Notes: generated by a model from the letters alone, not told the origin. Counted from the first letter of the stretch, positions 8,710 through 17,712 are shown. The stretch is DNA of 64,000 nt from CAYWBU01 sp942491525 (GCA_942491525.1 CALOBW010000064.1:62001-126000); one strand, 5' to 3'. A program made the numbers and translations.

Positions 8710-9534
8710 ATGGAGAGAGGAAAAGTATTATTTGTACCGACCCCGATTGGAAATTTGCAGGATATTACCTTGCGGGCTCTGGATGTTCTGGGAGATGTGG
8801 ATCTGATCGCCTGTGAAGATACACGTCATACGCTTAAGTTGCTTAATCACTATGGTATCAAGAAGAAGCTGATAGCATGTGAGAAGTTTAATGAGGCTGC
8901 CGCCAGCCAGAAAATTATTGTCAATGTTGATCAGGGTCGGAGTGTTGCCGTGGTAAGTGATGCCGGCATGCCGGCCATTTCCGATCCCGGCACCTTGCTG
9001 ATTGCCCATCTTCGAGAGGCCGGAGTGGCCGTTGAAGTTTTACCTGGGGCGTGTGCCTTTGTGACCGCGTTGGCGGCTTCCGGCTATGACGGTCCGTCAC
9101 GTTTCATAGGTTTCTTTCCGCGCAAGCGCTCTGAACGTATGGCTGAGATTTTCAAGATGAGGGTCGCCAGTGAGACTACCATATTTTATGAGTCTCCCCG
9201 GCGCATTGCCTCTGTGCTTGATCTTTTGCAGGCCGAGTTGCCGGGTTGTGAGATATGCCTGGCTCGTGAAATCAGCAAGCTTCATGAAGAGTACCTTTTT
9301 GGTCCGCCGGCTACGGTCAAGGCCCGGATTGATGATCTGAAGTCAGCCGGTGAGCTGGTTTGTCTGGTGCGGGGTATAAATGAGGATCTTGAATTGACGG
9401 ATGAAATATTGCAGCAGCGTATCACTGATTTGTTGGAGTCGGGGTGTTCCCGAAAGGATACGCTGCAGGTCTTAATTCAGGAGACGGGCCGCTCCAGGAA
9501 TGAAATTTATAAAATGATTCTTGACCGTTGTTAA
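8710..9534 (+). CDS. rsmI: 16S rRNA (cytidine1402-2'-O)-methyltransferase
   Basis: 274 aa, a normal length for RsmI (YraL), which methylates the ribose of C1402 in the decoding centre using S-adenosylmethionine. The N-terminal tetrapyrrole-methylase-type fold is clear: FVPTPIGNLQDITLRAL, ACEDTRHTLKLLNHYGI, VVSDAGMPAISDPG (SAM loop) and EVLPGACAFVTALAASG, then FIGFFPRK and IFYESPRRI. The small C-terminal domain (helix-turn-helix-like, GCSRKDTLQVLIQETG) is present. The ATG at 8710 lies rather far (15 bases) from the AAGGAG at 8689-8694. Confidence 0.95.
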   Translation: MERGKVLFVPTPIGNLQDITLRALDVLGDVDLIACEDTRHTLKLLNHYGIKKKLIACEKFNEAAASQKIIVNVDQGRSVAVVSDAGMPAISDPGTLLIAHLREAGVAVEVLPGACAFVTALAASGYDGPSRFIGFFPRKRSERMAEIFKMRVASETTIFYESPRRIASVLDLLQAELPGCEICLAREISKLHEEYLFGPPATVKARIDDLKSAGELVCLVRGINEDLELTDEILQQRITDLLESGCSRKDTLQVLIQETGRSRNEIYKMILDRC

Positions 9535-9589
9535 AGTAAATGATGTAAATACCGATACAAGATGTGTAGATCCCTAAAGAGGTGAAGAT

Positions 9590-9856
9590 ATGAAAATCAG
9601 TGGTGAAATGGCTAGTGTTATAAACATAGTCAAGAAAGATCAGGACGGTTCGAAGAAGTCAGGGGCAGTTGATGCCGGCAAAAAAGATAATGCTCTTGAT
9701 GTTGTTAGCGTCGAGAACAGGCAGGCTGCTTCGATACAGGTGGAGAATCTTGATCAGGCCAAAAGTCTCATTCAGGACATCAATCGGGATCTGCAAAATC
9801 ATTCTGGCAATCTTTACAGTGTAAACTCTGCCAGGCTTTCGTCTCTGATAAGCTGA
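9590..9856 (+). CDS. Small hydrophilic protein of unknown function (FlgM-like pattern, uncertain)
   Basis: 88 aa with an AGAGGTGA ribosome site before the ATG. The N-terminal half is polar and probably disordered (KKDQDGSKKS); the C-terminal half is a predicted amphipathic helix region, ENLDQAKSLIQDINRDL, ending in ARLSSLIS. This layout resembles FlgM-like or flagellar-locus small proteins where a disordered N-terminus precedes short helices, but I see no decisive motif. The gene is followed at once by a strong intrinsic terminator, so it is expressed as its own unit or at the end of the rsmI transcript. Confidence 0.6.
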   Translation: MKISGEMASVINIVKKDQDGSKKSGAVDAGKKDNALDVVSVENRQAASIQVENLDQAKSLIQDINRDLQNHSGNLYSVNSARLSSLIS

Positions 9857-9879
9857 TCCACGTAGTTGCTGGACGACAA

Positions 9880-9908
9880 GGGCCGCGCCATTTGGCGCGG
9901 CCCTTTTT
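9880..9908 (+). terminator. Strong Rho-independent terminator, usable from both sides
   Basis: A perfect 10-bp GC stem (GGGCCGCGCC / GGCGCGGCCC) with an ATTT loop is followed by TTTTT. It ends the small gene at 9590-9856; the convergent HDOD gene stops at its edge (9907-9909). Confidence 0.9.
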
Positions 9909-10947
9909 ATTTGTTTTCTTCCTGCATGACAGAGGTTATGCGATAGAGGTCGTTTTGCAGTTTGGGTGTCAGCAGTCGACCAATGTCACTGGGAAGCTTT
10001 AGGAAGTTGTAGTAGTCATTGCCGATATAACTGCCGCTGATAGCTTCACTGAAATTCAGGGCGGCGATGTCCGCTATGCTCAGTAGGCCGATCTCCTTGA
10101 TGATATCCGGGTTGCTGTTGCCGATCTCACGCAGTGGCCAGAACATGGGCTGATGGTGCATTTCGATGCAGCGGCAGATCCTCTCCGGGATCCGCCAGCG
10201 GCGGGCCAGCTCGGCGCCGACTGTGGCGTGGTCTACGCCGTAGATTTCAAACTCCTGCTTGATCTGTTCGCGCGGGTCGGTTGACAGCGCTCCATCTTCA
10301 AGCGGTTTGATCTGCTGCAGGATGGTTTTGCCGATATCATGCAGCATGCCTACAGTTACCATGGTGCCGCCGGGTACGCCTGAACGGGAGGCGGTGGTGA
10401 TGCTGGCAGCAATATTTGATGTCAGGTTGGCATGGACCCACTCAGACTTGGAAGGCTGGATGCCGGCCTGGCTCATGCGCTCCTCCATGACTATGCGGTG
10501 GATCTCATTGTAGCCGAGGATTACAATTGCGTTGAAGATATTGTCAATCTTTTGCACCAGGCCGTAGAATGGAGAATTGACCCGCTTTAGCACATAGGAT
10601 GTAAGGCCTTGGTCGCTGGCTATGATCTGGCTGATTTCCTGAGGGTTGATATCGGGGTCGCTGATGCGGGCCGATAGATCCACCACCATGGGAGAGATGT
10701 CCTGCACGCTGTCAATGGCCTTAAGGACATCCTCCGGGATTTGGGGTGTTTTATCGGGCTTCCAGTCAAAGCTATAGGAGTCGTCTATGCTTTCCAGCGA
10801 GTCTGTTGGTTGAATCTGGACATGTCGTGACTGGGAAATCCGTTTGGGTTTTTTGCGTTCTTTGCGAAACGAGATAGTCAGAATTATTACAATGAACGCA
10901 AAAACTGCGATGTAGATCAATAAATAAAGATTAACAAAATTATCCAT
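9907..10947 (-). CDS. Membrane-anchored HDOD domain signalling protein
   Basis: 346 aa. Residues about 8-28 are a single membrane segment followed by a basic stop-transfer stretch (RKERKKPKR) and a linker; the rest is an HDOD domain: SDPDINPQEISQIIASDQGL, VILGYNEIHRIVMEE, the HD pair in VGMLHDIGKTIL, and HHQPMFW. HDOD proteins act in signal transduction, often as output partners of two-component or c-di-GMP circuits; enzymatic activity is generally not shown. The gene is divergent from another HDOD gene 237 bases away, which suggests a shared signalling theme. Confidence 0.85.
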   Translation of the reverse strand: MDNFVNLYLLIYIAVFAFIVIILTISFRKERKKPKRISQSRHVQIQPTDSLESIDDSYSFDWKPDKTPQIPEDVLKAIDSVQDISPMVVDLSARISDPDINPQEISQIIASDQGLTSYVLKRVNSPFYGLVQKIDNIFNAIVILGYNEIHRIVMEERMSQAGIQPSKSEWVHANLTSNIAASITTASRSGVPGGTMVTVGMLHDIGKTILQQIKPLEDGALSTDPREQIKQEFEIYGVDHATVGAELARRWRIPERICRCIEMHHQPMFWPLREIGNSNPDIIKEIGLLSIADIAALNFSEAISGSYIGNDYYNFLKLPSDIGRLLTPKLQNDLYRITSVMQEENK

Positions 10948-11184
10948 AATTTGTGTATATCGGTCCCACTTTAGTATATCTTAAGCTTAATAAATATCAG
11001 GTTTGTAGCTAAAGTTTCAGATTTATTTGTAATAAATTAATCAGCAAATGATCCAGTTAATTATAGGCGACCAGTGCGGTCTGGCAATACTCCCTTCGAG
11101 TTTGGTCGATCAAGACCTAGTTGTGTCATCCATTATATCTGATAACATTTAAAGTTCGGTCGAATCTTTGCCGAGATCAAGTTT

Positions 11185-12081
11185 GTGGAATTGACACAAG
11201 ATGTAAATCATAATCGTGAGCAGGTAAAAGATGTATTGTCTCGTGCGACAGACATTCTGACCCTGCCGACCGTCATACATGATATTCTGGAGATAACCAG
11301 CAGTCAGGATAGTTCGGCCGGCGACCTGACCTCCATCATTGAGAGTGATCCGGCCCTGACGGCCAAGATTCTCTCTATTGCCAACTCGGCTTACTACGGT
11401 TTCGTAAAAAAAGTTTCTACCGTATCGCATGCTATCGTTGTTCTGGGCTTTAAGGAGATTCAGAACATCGCCCTCAGTATGTCGGTTATCCAGTTGTTCA
11501 ACCGGCGCGGGTCTGATTTTACCGAGAAGCTTTGGCGCCATAGTTTCTCAGTCGGGGTTGCTACCCGGATGGTGGCCAGTTATCTGAATCAGAAACTGGA
11601 CGGCAAGTACTTCGTCGGCGGTCTGCTGCATGATATGGGTAAGATCTTTCTTTCTCAGTATATGCCTGAGCACTTTGAGAATTTACTGGTGCGCCTGGAT
11701 TCAGAGAACAACTACTTCACATATCACCATCTGGAAGAATCGATTTATGGCATCTCGCATTGCGAGGTTGCCGGAGAGCTGCTGGCTTCGTGGATGTTTC
11801 CCCCGGATATTATTGATGCTGTGATGTATCATCATGAACCATCCCTTTCTCGGGTGGATCCGGTTTTTACGGCCTGTGTGCACTTGGCTGATCTGCTCTG
11901 CACCGTTAAGGGCATCACGCCGCTTAAACACAACTATTTCTTGAATGTTGATGAGGGAATTCTGCCGGTTATCTACGCCAACAAGGAAGATTTCAGTACT
12001 GATGATATGAATCGGTTACTCCTGCAGCTCGACCTTGAGATCGAGCGGCAGAGTAACTTCGTTTCGGCCTTTAAGATGTAG
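11185..12081 (+). CDS. Soluble HDOD domain signalling protein
   Basis: 298 aa. Nearly the whole protein is an HDOD domain: IIESDPALTAKILSIANSAY, VLGFKEIQNIALSMSV, HSFSVGVATRMVA, GGLLHDMGKIFLSQY (HD pair), and YHHEPSLS. It lacks the membrane anchor seen in the divergent HDOD protein. The start is GTG 11185 or TTG 11191; neither has a strong ribosome site. The 3' end overlaps the convergent apgM gene by 11 bases. Confidence 0.85.
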   Translation: MELTQDVNHNREQVKDVLSRATDILTLPTVIHDILEITSSQDSSAGDLTSIIESDPALTAKILSIANSAYYGFVKKVSTVSHAIVVLGFKEIQNIALSMSVIQLFNRRGSDFTEKLWRHSFSVGVATRMVASYLNQKLDGKYFVGGLLHDMGKIFLSQYMPEHFENLLVRLDSENNYFTYHHLEESIYGISHCEVAGELLASWMFPPDIIDAVMYHHEPSLSRVDPVFTACVHLADLLCTVKGITPLKHNYFLNVDEGILPVIYANKEDFSTDDMNRLLLQLDLEIERQSNFVSAFKM

Positions 12082-13276
12082 CCGGGTTTATTAGGCGTTC
12101 CAGCAGTTTGTACCCTTCTTTAACGAAGATTCCGCTCTGCTCTGCATCCTTCTCGGTGAATTTCCAGTTGTGCTTCTGGGGGTTGGTGCTGTCGTAGATC
12201 GCATAGGGCACCGGCTTGGATGTGTGGGTGCGTAAGGCGATGGGGGTAGGGTGGTCAGGCAGGAACAGAACCCTGAATGGTTCGTCAGCCTCTTCGATGC
12301 CGGTAAGGATCTGACCAACAACCATCTGGTCAAAATCTTCAATAGCTTTGATCTTCTCGCGCAGCAATCCGCCGTGCCCCGCTTCGTCGGGCGCTTCAAC
12401 ATGCACGTATACCAGATCGACCCGGCTTAGTGCTTCGATGGCAGCGCTGGCTTTGCCGCTGTAGTTTGTATCAATCCAGCCAGTGGCGCCCGGAACATTG
12501 ATAACTTCCATGCCGCGCAGCTTTCCCAGACCCTTGAGCAGGTCCACGGCCGAGATCATGGCGCCGCTGATCTGATACTCTTCTTTAAGGGTGGGGACGT
12601 TGTATCCATGTCCTTCGCCCCAGGGCCAGATAGCATTGGCTTCGCGCTTGCCCTGTTTGCGTCTGGCTATGTTGACCGGGTGGTCCCTGAGTATTTCGCG
12701 TGACTTTTCAATCAGTCTGGTGAGCTGTTCGTTGTTGGGCAGATAATCCTTGGTGGGCTCCCCGATGATGTCGTGGGGCGGAGTGGTGAGCAGTTCTTCA
12801 GATTCGAAATTCTCGATCACCAGAATGTGGCGGTACTCGATGCCGGGATATACGTGCAGGCCACTCTCCTGTTCAAATGCCTCTTTGAGGCTGGCAACCA
12901 GCTCATGGGCCTCTTCTGTGGTGATGTGGTCGGCGCAGTAGTCCTCAAGGATAGTGTCATCGTCGCGTTGGCCCAGTGTCACCAGGTTGATGCGGAAGAC
13001 CGTATCGGATGGTGACATGGGGATGTCTAGGCTGACTGCCTCGATGGGTGCGCGGCCTGAATAGTATTTTGCTGGATTTAGTCCAAGCACCGACATGTTG
13101 GCCACATCGCTGCCCGGGGGGAAACCCTCCATGACGGTCTGGGCCAGCCCCAGTTCGCCGCGGGCGGCCAGTTTGTCCATGTAGGGGGTGTTGGCTACTT
13201 CCAGGGGTGTTTTGCCGCCGAGCTCCTCAATGGGCTCATCGGCCATTCCATCTCCCAGCAGAATTATAGATTTCAC
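12071..13276 (-). CDS. apgM: Cofactor-independent phosphoglycerate mutase, archaeal type (ApgM)
   Basis: 401 aa, typical length. Alkaline-phosphatase-superfamily metal-binding signatures: ILLGDGMADEP at the N-terminus, the catalytic serine in GSDVANMSVLG (S62), ARKQGKREANAIWPWGEG, VHVEAPDEAGHGG and FLPDHPTPI. It interconverts 3- and 2-phosphoglycerate in glycolysis and gluconeogenesis without 2,3-bisphosphoglycerate. The gene is last in a - strand run after hom, with 10 bases between them. In several deltaproteobacteria apgM sits beside hom, which supports the placement but not a functional link. Confidence 0.95.
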   Translation of the reverse strand: MKSIILLGDGMADEPIEELGGKTPLEVANTPYMDKLAARGELGLAQTVMEGFPPGSDVANMSVLGLNPAKYYSGRAPIEAVSLDIPMSPSDTVFRINLVTLGQRDDDTILEDYCADHITTEEAHELVASLKEAFEQESGLHVYPGIEYRHILVIENFESEELLTTPPHDIIGEPTKDYLPNNEQLTRLIEKSREILRDHPVNIARRKQGKREANAIWPWGEGHGYNVPTLKEEYQISGAMISAVDLLKGLGKLRGMEVINVPGATGWIDTNYSGKASAAIEALSRVDLVYVHVEAPDEAGHGGLLREKIKAIEDFDQMVVGQILTGIEEADEPFRVLFLPDHPTPIALRTHTSKPVPYAIYDSTNPQKHNWKFTEKDAEQSGIFVKEGYKLLERLINPATS

Positions 13277-13286
13277 GCAGGCTCCT

Positions 13287-14597
13287 TTAATTGCCCTTGA
13301 GGGCCTTATCTTCGACCCTCAGGACCACCGGTTCGCCGCTGACTTCATCAAGGTCTTTAATTCGCGCTAGGGCCGCTCTCAGGTGTGCTTCCTGGGCCTC
13401 GTGAGTCAGCAGCACTACCGGGACGAAGTTGCCTTCGGTGCCGGACTTCTGGATGATTGACATGATGCTGATGTTGCTGTCGCCAAGTTCCTTTGTGATG
13501 CGGGCAATGGAGCCCGGCTCATCAAGCAGATTGATTCTGAGGTAGTAGTTGGAAACAATTTCACTGATGGGCAGGTAGCTCTTGTTGGCGGCCTGGTCCT
13601 TGCGGTAGCCCAGGCCCGGAATGCGGCCGGCTATACCGGTGTTGATGTTGCGGGCCACATCGGCAATATCGCTGACTACGGCACTGGCGGTAGGCAGCAT
13701 GCCGGCGCCGCGGCCGTAGAGCAGGGTGGAGTCGACAATGTCGCCTTTGACGTAGAAGGCGTTGAAGACATCATCAACCTTGCTGAGCAGGTAGTTGAAT
13801 GGAATCAGGGTCGGCTGCACGCGGGCTTCAACATGTTCGCCGCGGTCAATCGCCATGCCCAGCAGTTTGACCTTGTAGCCCAGCTCCTTGGCGTATTTGA
13901 TGTCCATGACATCGATATTGGAGATTCCCTCGACGTGGACGCCGTTCATGTCCGGGGCAACGCCGTAAGCCAGACTGGCAACCAGGGCCAGTTTGTGGGC
14001 TGCGTCGATGCCCTCAATGTCAAAGGTGGGGTCGGCTTCGGCATAACCGAGATCCGAGGCCGCCTTGAGGGTTGCGGCAAAATCGGATTCATTTTCAGTC
14101 ATCTGGGTCAGAATGTAGTTGCAGGTGCCATTCAGTATTCCGTAGATGAAGGGGAAGTTGTTGCATACCAGTGATTCCCTGAGGGCCTTGATGATGGGAA
14201 TGCCGCCGCCGACGGCGCCTTCAAAGTAGAGGTCTTTGCCGTGGGTCTGGGCTGCATCGAAGAGCTCTTTGCCATTCTCGGCCAGCAAAGCCTTGTTGGC
14301 GGTGACCACATGCTTGCCGGCTTCAAATGCCTTCAGCGTAATGGTGCGGGCTGGCTCGATGCCGCCGATCAGCTCGACGATGATGTCGATCTCGGGATCG
14401 TTGATCACCGCATCGATATCGGTGGTCAGGGGCAGTTCGACTTCGCGCGGCTTGCTGATGTCTGAAACCGCCGCACACTTGATGCTGAGGCCAAAACCGA
14501 GTCTGTCTTTGAGAATGTCGCCGTTTTTCTCAAGCGTTTTGGCAACGCCGGTTCCAACGGTTCCAAGTCCGATCAGTCCAATTTTAATATCCTTCAT
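13287..14597 (-). CDS. hom: Homoserine dehydrogenase (monofunctional, with ACT domain)
   Basis: 436 aa. N-terminal NAD(P) fold GLIGLGTVGTGVAKTLE, substrate domain with NGTCNYILTQM and GYAEADPTFDIEGIDAAHK (catalytic lysine and acidic residues of the family signature), and a C-terminal ACT domain (YYLRINLLDEPGSIARI onwards, about residues 350-430) that usually mediates threonine feedback. It reduces aspartate semialdehyde to homoserine for threonine and methionine. Its ATG shares one base with the stop of the upstream aminotransferase gene (TAATG), so the pair is translationally coupled. Confidence 0.97.
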   Translation of the reverse strand: MKDIKIGLIGLGTVGTGVAKTLEKNGDILKDRLGFGLSIKCAAVSDISKPREVELPLTTDIDAVINDPEIDIIVELIGGIEPARTITLKAFEAGKHVVTANKALLAENGKELFDAAQTHGKDLYFEGAVGGGIPIIKALRESLVCNNFPFIYGILNGTCNYILTQMTENESDFAATLKAASDLGYAEADPTFDIEGIDAAHKLALVASLAYGVAPDMNGVHVEGISNIDVMDIKYAKELGYKVKLLGMAIDRGEHVEARVQPTLIPFNYLLSKVDDVFNAFYVKGDIVDSTLLYGRGAGMLPTASAVVSDIADVARNINTGIAGRIPGLGYRKDQAANKSYLPISEIVSNYYLRINLLDEPGSIARITKELGDSNISIMSIIQKSGTEGNFVPVVLLTHEAQEAHLRAALARIKDLDEVSGEPVVLRVEDKALKGN

Positions 14598-15766
14598 TAC
14601 AACTCCAGTCCTTTTCTGATACCGCGGACCGCCTGGCGGATGCGGTGTTCATTTTCTACAAGGGCAAAGCGTACGAAACCTTCACCGTAGTGTCCGAACC
14701 CGATACCGGGGGATACGGCAACGTCAGCTTTTTCAAGAATCAGTTTTGAGAACTCCATCGAACCCATTGCTTTGTACTTCTCTGGAATTTCTGCCCAGAC
14801 AAACATGGTGGCCTTGGGCTTGTCAATTTTCCAGCCGGCATTATTGAGGCCGTCGCAGAGCGTGTCGCGACGGTTCTGATACTGCTGGACGATCTCATGC
14901 ACGCAGTCCTGGTCCTCGTTGAGGGCCACGGTGGCTGCGATCTGGATTGGCTGGAAGACGCCGTAGTCCAGGTAGGATTTGATTCTGGCCAAGGCATGTA
15001 CGGCCTCTTTGTTGCCGACGCAGAAACCGACGCGCCAGCCGGCCATGGAGTAGCTCTTTGACATGGAGAAAAACTCCACGCAGCAATCTTTGGCGCCGGG
15101 TACCTGCATGATGCTGGGCGGCTGATAGCCGTCAAATGCGAGGTCGGCGTAGGCAAAGTCATGGATGATGAAGATGTTGTGCTCTTTGGCGAAGGCCACA
15201 ACCTTCTCAAAAAAGTCCAGATCCACGGTTGCCGTGGTCGGGTTGGCCGGAAAAGAGAGGATCATGACCTTGGGCTTGGGCCAGGTCTGGGCGGTGGCCA
15301 GTCTCAGGTCCTCGAAGAAGTCGCGGTCCTTGGACATGGGAATGCCGCGGACATTGCCACCGGCCAGAACTGTGGCGTAGGTGTGGATCGGGTAGGTCGG
15401 ACTGGGCACAAAGACCACGTCGCCGGAGGTGATCATGGACATGATCAGGTGGGCGAAGCCCTCCTTGACGCCGATGGTGGTAATGGCCTCTGTTTCCGGG
15501 TCGATGTCTACATCGTAGCGGCGTTTGTACCAGTCGGAGATGGCCAGGCGCAACTTGGGGATGCCCCTGGAGGAGGAGTAGCGGTGGTTCTTTGGGTTCT
15601 GGGCCGCTTCCTGCACTTTGGCGATGATGTGGTCCGGCGCAGGGATGTCCGGGTTGCCCATGCCAAAGTCGATAATGTCACGTCCCGCATGTCTGGCTGC
15701 CATCTTGAGGGCATCAATCTCAGCGAAAACATAGGGCGGTAGTCTGTCAATTCTGCTAAATTCCAT
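14597..15766 (-). CDS. Class I/II aminotransferase, AlaC-like (alanine or aspartate family)
   Basis: 389 aa PLP enzyme. Cofactor motifs: GMGNPDIPAP near the N-terminus, PSPTYPIH, FPANPTT, the aspartate in IIHDFAYADLAF and the Schiff-base lysine in FFSMSKSYSMAGWRVGF (K237). The sequence has the AlaC / LL-diaminopimelate aminotransferase-like pattern rather than classic AspC. Upstream of hom in the same operon it may provide glutamate-dependent transamination for amino-acid synthesis. It overlaps the lipA end by 11 bases. The exact substrate (alanine, aspartate, others) is not determined. Confidence 0.9.
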   Translation of the reverse strand: MEFSRIDRLPPYVFAEIDALKMAARHAGRDIIDFGMGNPDIPAPDHIIAKVQEAAQNPKNHRYSSSRGIPKLRLAISDWYKRRYDVDIDPETEAITTIGVKEGFAHLIMSMITSGDVVFVPSPTYPIHTYATVLAGGNVRGIPMSKDRDFFEDLRLATAQTWPKPKVMILSFPANPTTATVDLDFFEKVVAFAKEHNIFIIHDFAYADLAFDGYQPPSIMQVPGAKDCCVEFFSMSKSYSMAGWRVGFCVGNKEAVHALARIKSYLDYGVFQPIQIAATVALNEDQDCVHEIVQQYQNRRDTLCDGLNNAGWKIDKPKATMFVWAEIPEKYKAMGSMEFSKLILEKADVAVSPGIGFGHYGEGFVRFALVENEHRIRQAVRGIRKGLEL

Positions 15767-16649
15767 CTGAATGTATCCTTTTAAGTGCTTCTTTAGCCTG
15801 GTAGGAACTCCTTACCAGAGGGCCTGAAATAACATAGCCGATCCCGATTTGTTTGGCAAGATCAGCCCACTGCTCAAATTTTTCAGGCTGCCAGTGTTTT
15901 CGGGCCGGTACCTGCTGGGCGCTGGGCTGCATATACTGGCCGATGGTCAGGATGTCGCAGCCAGCTTCATGGAGATCTTCTATGACCTTTTTAATGTCAT
16001 CTTCATTTTCGCCAAGTCCGACCATCAGGCCCGACTTGACGGCGATACTACCGTTGTACTCTTTGGCTGCCCTAAGAACGTCAAGGCTGCGCTTATAGCT
16101 GGCCTGGGGACGGATCGAGCTGTGCAGTCCGGCGGTGGTCTCAATGTTGTGATTGAAGACATCAGGTCTGGCGTCTAGGACCTGGTACAGCAGAGTGGTG
16201 CGACCGCCGAAGTCCGGGGTCAGCACTTCAACTGTGGCTTCAGGCAGTCTGCGGCGTACTTCCTCGATACAGCGGGCAAAGTGCCCGGCTCCCTGATCCG
16301 GCAGATCGTCGCGGGTCACCGATGTGATCACCACGTGTTCCAGCTTGAGTTCTGCGGCTGCTTCGGCCACATGCACCGGCTCCTGCGCATCGAGGGGCTG
16401 CGGCTGGCCGCTTTGCACTGAGCAGAAGCGGCAGTTGCGGCTGCAGACCGTGCCCATGATCATGAACGTTGCAGTTGGGTTGCAGAAACATTCTGAGATA
16501 TTGGGGCAGCGGGCCTCTTCGCATACCGTTGCCAGGGATGCTTTGCGCAGTCGCAGCTTGAGTTCGCGCATGCCCTTGAGGTCTTTTTTACGTTTGAGCC
16601 ATTCGGGTAGTCGTTGGGGTTCTGTGGGTTGTTGTGGCAGATCGATCAT
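15756..16649 (-). CDS. lipA: Lipoyl synthase
   Basis: 297 aa. Both iron-sulfur sites are complete: the auxiliary cluster C-x4-C-x5-C (C43, C48, C54 in CEEARCPNISEC) and the radical SAM C-x3-C-x2-C (C69, C73, C76 in CSRNCRFC). The enzyme inserts two sulfurs into protein-bound octanoyl groups to form lipoyl cofactors of 2-oxoacid dehydrogenases and the glycine cleavage H protein. No lipB is seen in the window. ATG overlaps the HIT gene stop (ATGA). Confidence 0.98.
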   Translation of the reverse strand: MIDLPQQPTEPQRLPEWLKRKKDLKGMRELKLRLRKASLATVCEEARCPNISECFCNPTATFMIMGTVCSRNCRFCSVQSGQPQPLDAQEPVHVAEAAAELKLEHVVITSVTRDDLPDQGAGHFARCIEEVRRRLPEATVEVLTPDFGGRTTLLYQVLDARPDVFNHNIETTAGLHSSIRPQASYKRSLDVLRAAKEYNGSIAVKSGLMVGLGENEDDIKKVIEDLHEAGCDILTIGQYMQPSAQQVPARKHWQPEKFEQWADLAKQIGIGYVISGPLVRSSYQAKEALKRIHSDGI

Positions 16650-17116
16650 TTGAGTGACTTTCTGATTTTCTCGGCGGTGATGTTGATGTGTTCGGAGACG
16701 ATGTGGGTATCGCCCACCACCGGCATGAAGTTGGTGTCGCCTTTCCAGCGCGGCACGATGTGCAGGTGCAGGTGGTCGGCAAAGCCGGCTCCGGCGACAC
16801 TGCCCAGATTGTAGCCGATGTTGAAGCCGTCGGCATGCATGCAGTCTGTGATGACTCTGGTGAGTTGCTGTGCGATCTGCACGCTTTCGAGTGATTCGCT
16901 GTCAGTTAGTTGGCTGAGCTCCCCGCAGTGCCGATAAGGGACCACCATGCAGTGGCCGCCGGCGTAGGGGAAACGGTTCATGATGGCGTAGCATTCGTCT
17001 CCGCGGTAGATGATCAGTGGGTCGGGGTCATCTTCAGGCTTGCAGAAGATGCAGCCTTTGTGTGCTTTTTTATTGAGAATATATTCAATGCGCCACGGGG
17101 CCCAGATGTTTTTCAT
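16646..17116 (-). CDS. HIT family nucleotide hydrolase/phosphorylase (Ap4A-type)
   Basis: 156 aa. The histidine triad is HLHLHIVPRW (H115, H117, H119, the middle one the nucleophile). N-terminal features IWAPWRIEYI and the C-x2-C in GCIFCK resemble the Ap4A phosphorylase / HIT subgroup known from actinobacteria and deltaproteobacteria. It likely degrades diadenosine polyphosphates or nucleoside phosphoramidates. It sits between a phosphodiesterase gene and lipA and overlaps both by ATGA. Confidence 0.9.
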   Translation of the reverse strand: MKNIWAPWRIEYILNKKAHKGCIFCKPEDDPDPLIIYRGDECYAIMNRFPYAGGHCMVVPYRHCGELSQLTDSESLESVQIAQQLTRVITDCMHADGFNIGYNLGSVAGAGFADHLHLHIVPRWKGDTNFMPVVGDTHIVSEHINITAEKIRKSLK

Positions 17117-17604
17117 AGAGAGATGATTTCACCTTTAATATTGTCGCTGTCAAGCGTAATTATGCCGACATTGCCATTGGATTGGGTGTTGCGCGGCAGG
17201 GTGGGTGAACCGGGGCAGAAGAAGTAGATGCCGTTTTCTGTGCCGGCAAAGGGAATGTGCGAGTGACCGTGGATAATGATGTCGACATCATTAAATTCCC
17301 GGCGTACGCGAGTGCGAATGCCTTCAGGGGCACCCCATCCGTGGATCACGCCGATGCGTTTCTCTTCGATTTCGAGGATACGCTTGAGCGGCAGGCTGTT
17401 CTTGAGCTGATAATCATCCATATTGCCTGCCACCGCCATGATCTTTTTGCCGGCTGCAAAGAAGGCGTCAATCACCGCTTCGCAAACCAGATCGCCGGCA
17501 TGGATAATCAGTTCGCAGCCGTCAAAGCAGGATTTGATGATTTCATCAAGCTGTGAGTTGTAGCTGGGCATGTGGGTGTCTGATATGATGCCGATTTTCT
17601 GCAT
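17113..17604 (-). CDS. YfcE/MJ0936-type metallophosphoesterase
   Basis: 163 aa. The five calcineurin-like metal-binding blocks are visible: IISDTHMP (D-x-H), HAGDLV (GD), AVAGNMDD (GN-x-D), VIHGW and IHGHSHIPF (GH-x-H). Proteins of this size hydrolyse small phosphodiesters; the in vivo substrate is usually unknown. It is the first gene of the - strand operon running to apgM and lies divergent from the GpgS-like gene. Confidence 0.9.
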   Translation of the reverse strand: MQKIGIISDTHMPSYNSQLDEIIKSCFDGCELIIHAGDLVCEAVIDAFFAAGKKIMAVAGNMDDYQLKNSLPLKRILEIEEKRIGVIHGWGAPEGIRTRVRREFNDVDIIIHGHSHIPFAGTENGIYFFCPGSPTLPRNTQSNGNVGIITLDSDNIKGEIISL

Positions 17605-17665
17605 TGCGGAACTATAAATCGAGACGCAGGCTTAATCAAGTTCTTGTTAAATCGAATGTTTAATT

Positions 17666-17684
17666 GGACAGTGTCAAAGTGTCC
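17666..17684. promoter_or_regulatory. Inverted repeat upstream of the gpgS-like gene, possible operator
   Basis: GGACA and TGTCC arms flank a 9-base centre (GTGTCAAAG). It abuts the putative -35 box at 17685-17690 in the divergent intergenic region. The arms are only five bases, so the function is speculative. Confidence 0.25.
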
Positions 17685-17712
17685 TTGAATGTGGTAAGTT
17701 GGCGGCTACTAT
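17685..17712 (+). promoter_or_regulatory. Candidate sigma70-type promoter for the gpgS-like gene
   Basis: TTGAAT (17685-17690), 16-base spacer, TACTAT (17707-17712), about 55 bases before the start codon. Match to consensus is partial. Confidence 0.25.

Noticed and set aside
11104..11117. GGTC-N6-GACC short palindrome between the HDOD genes
   Set aside because: Four-base arms are expected by chance; no other support.
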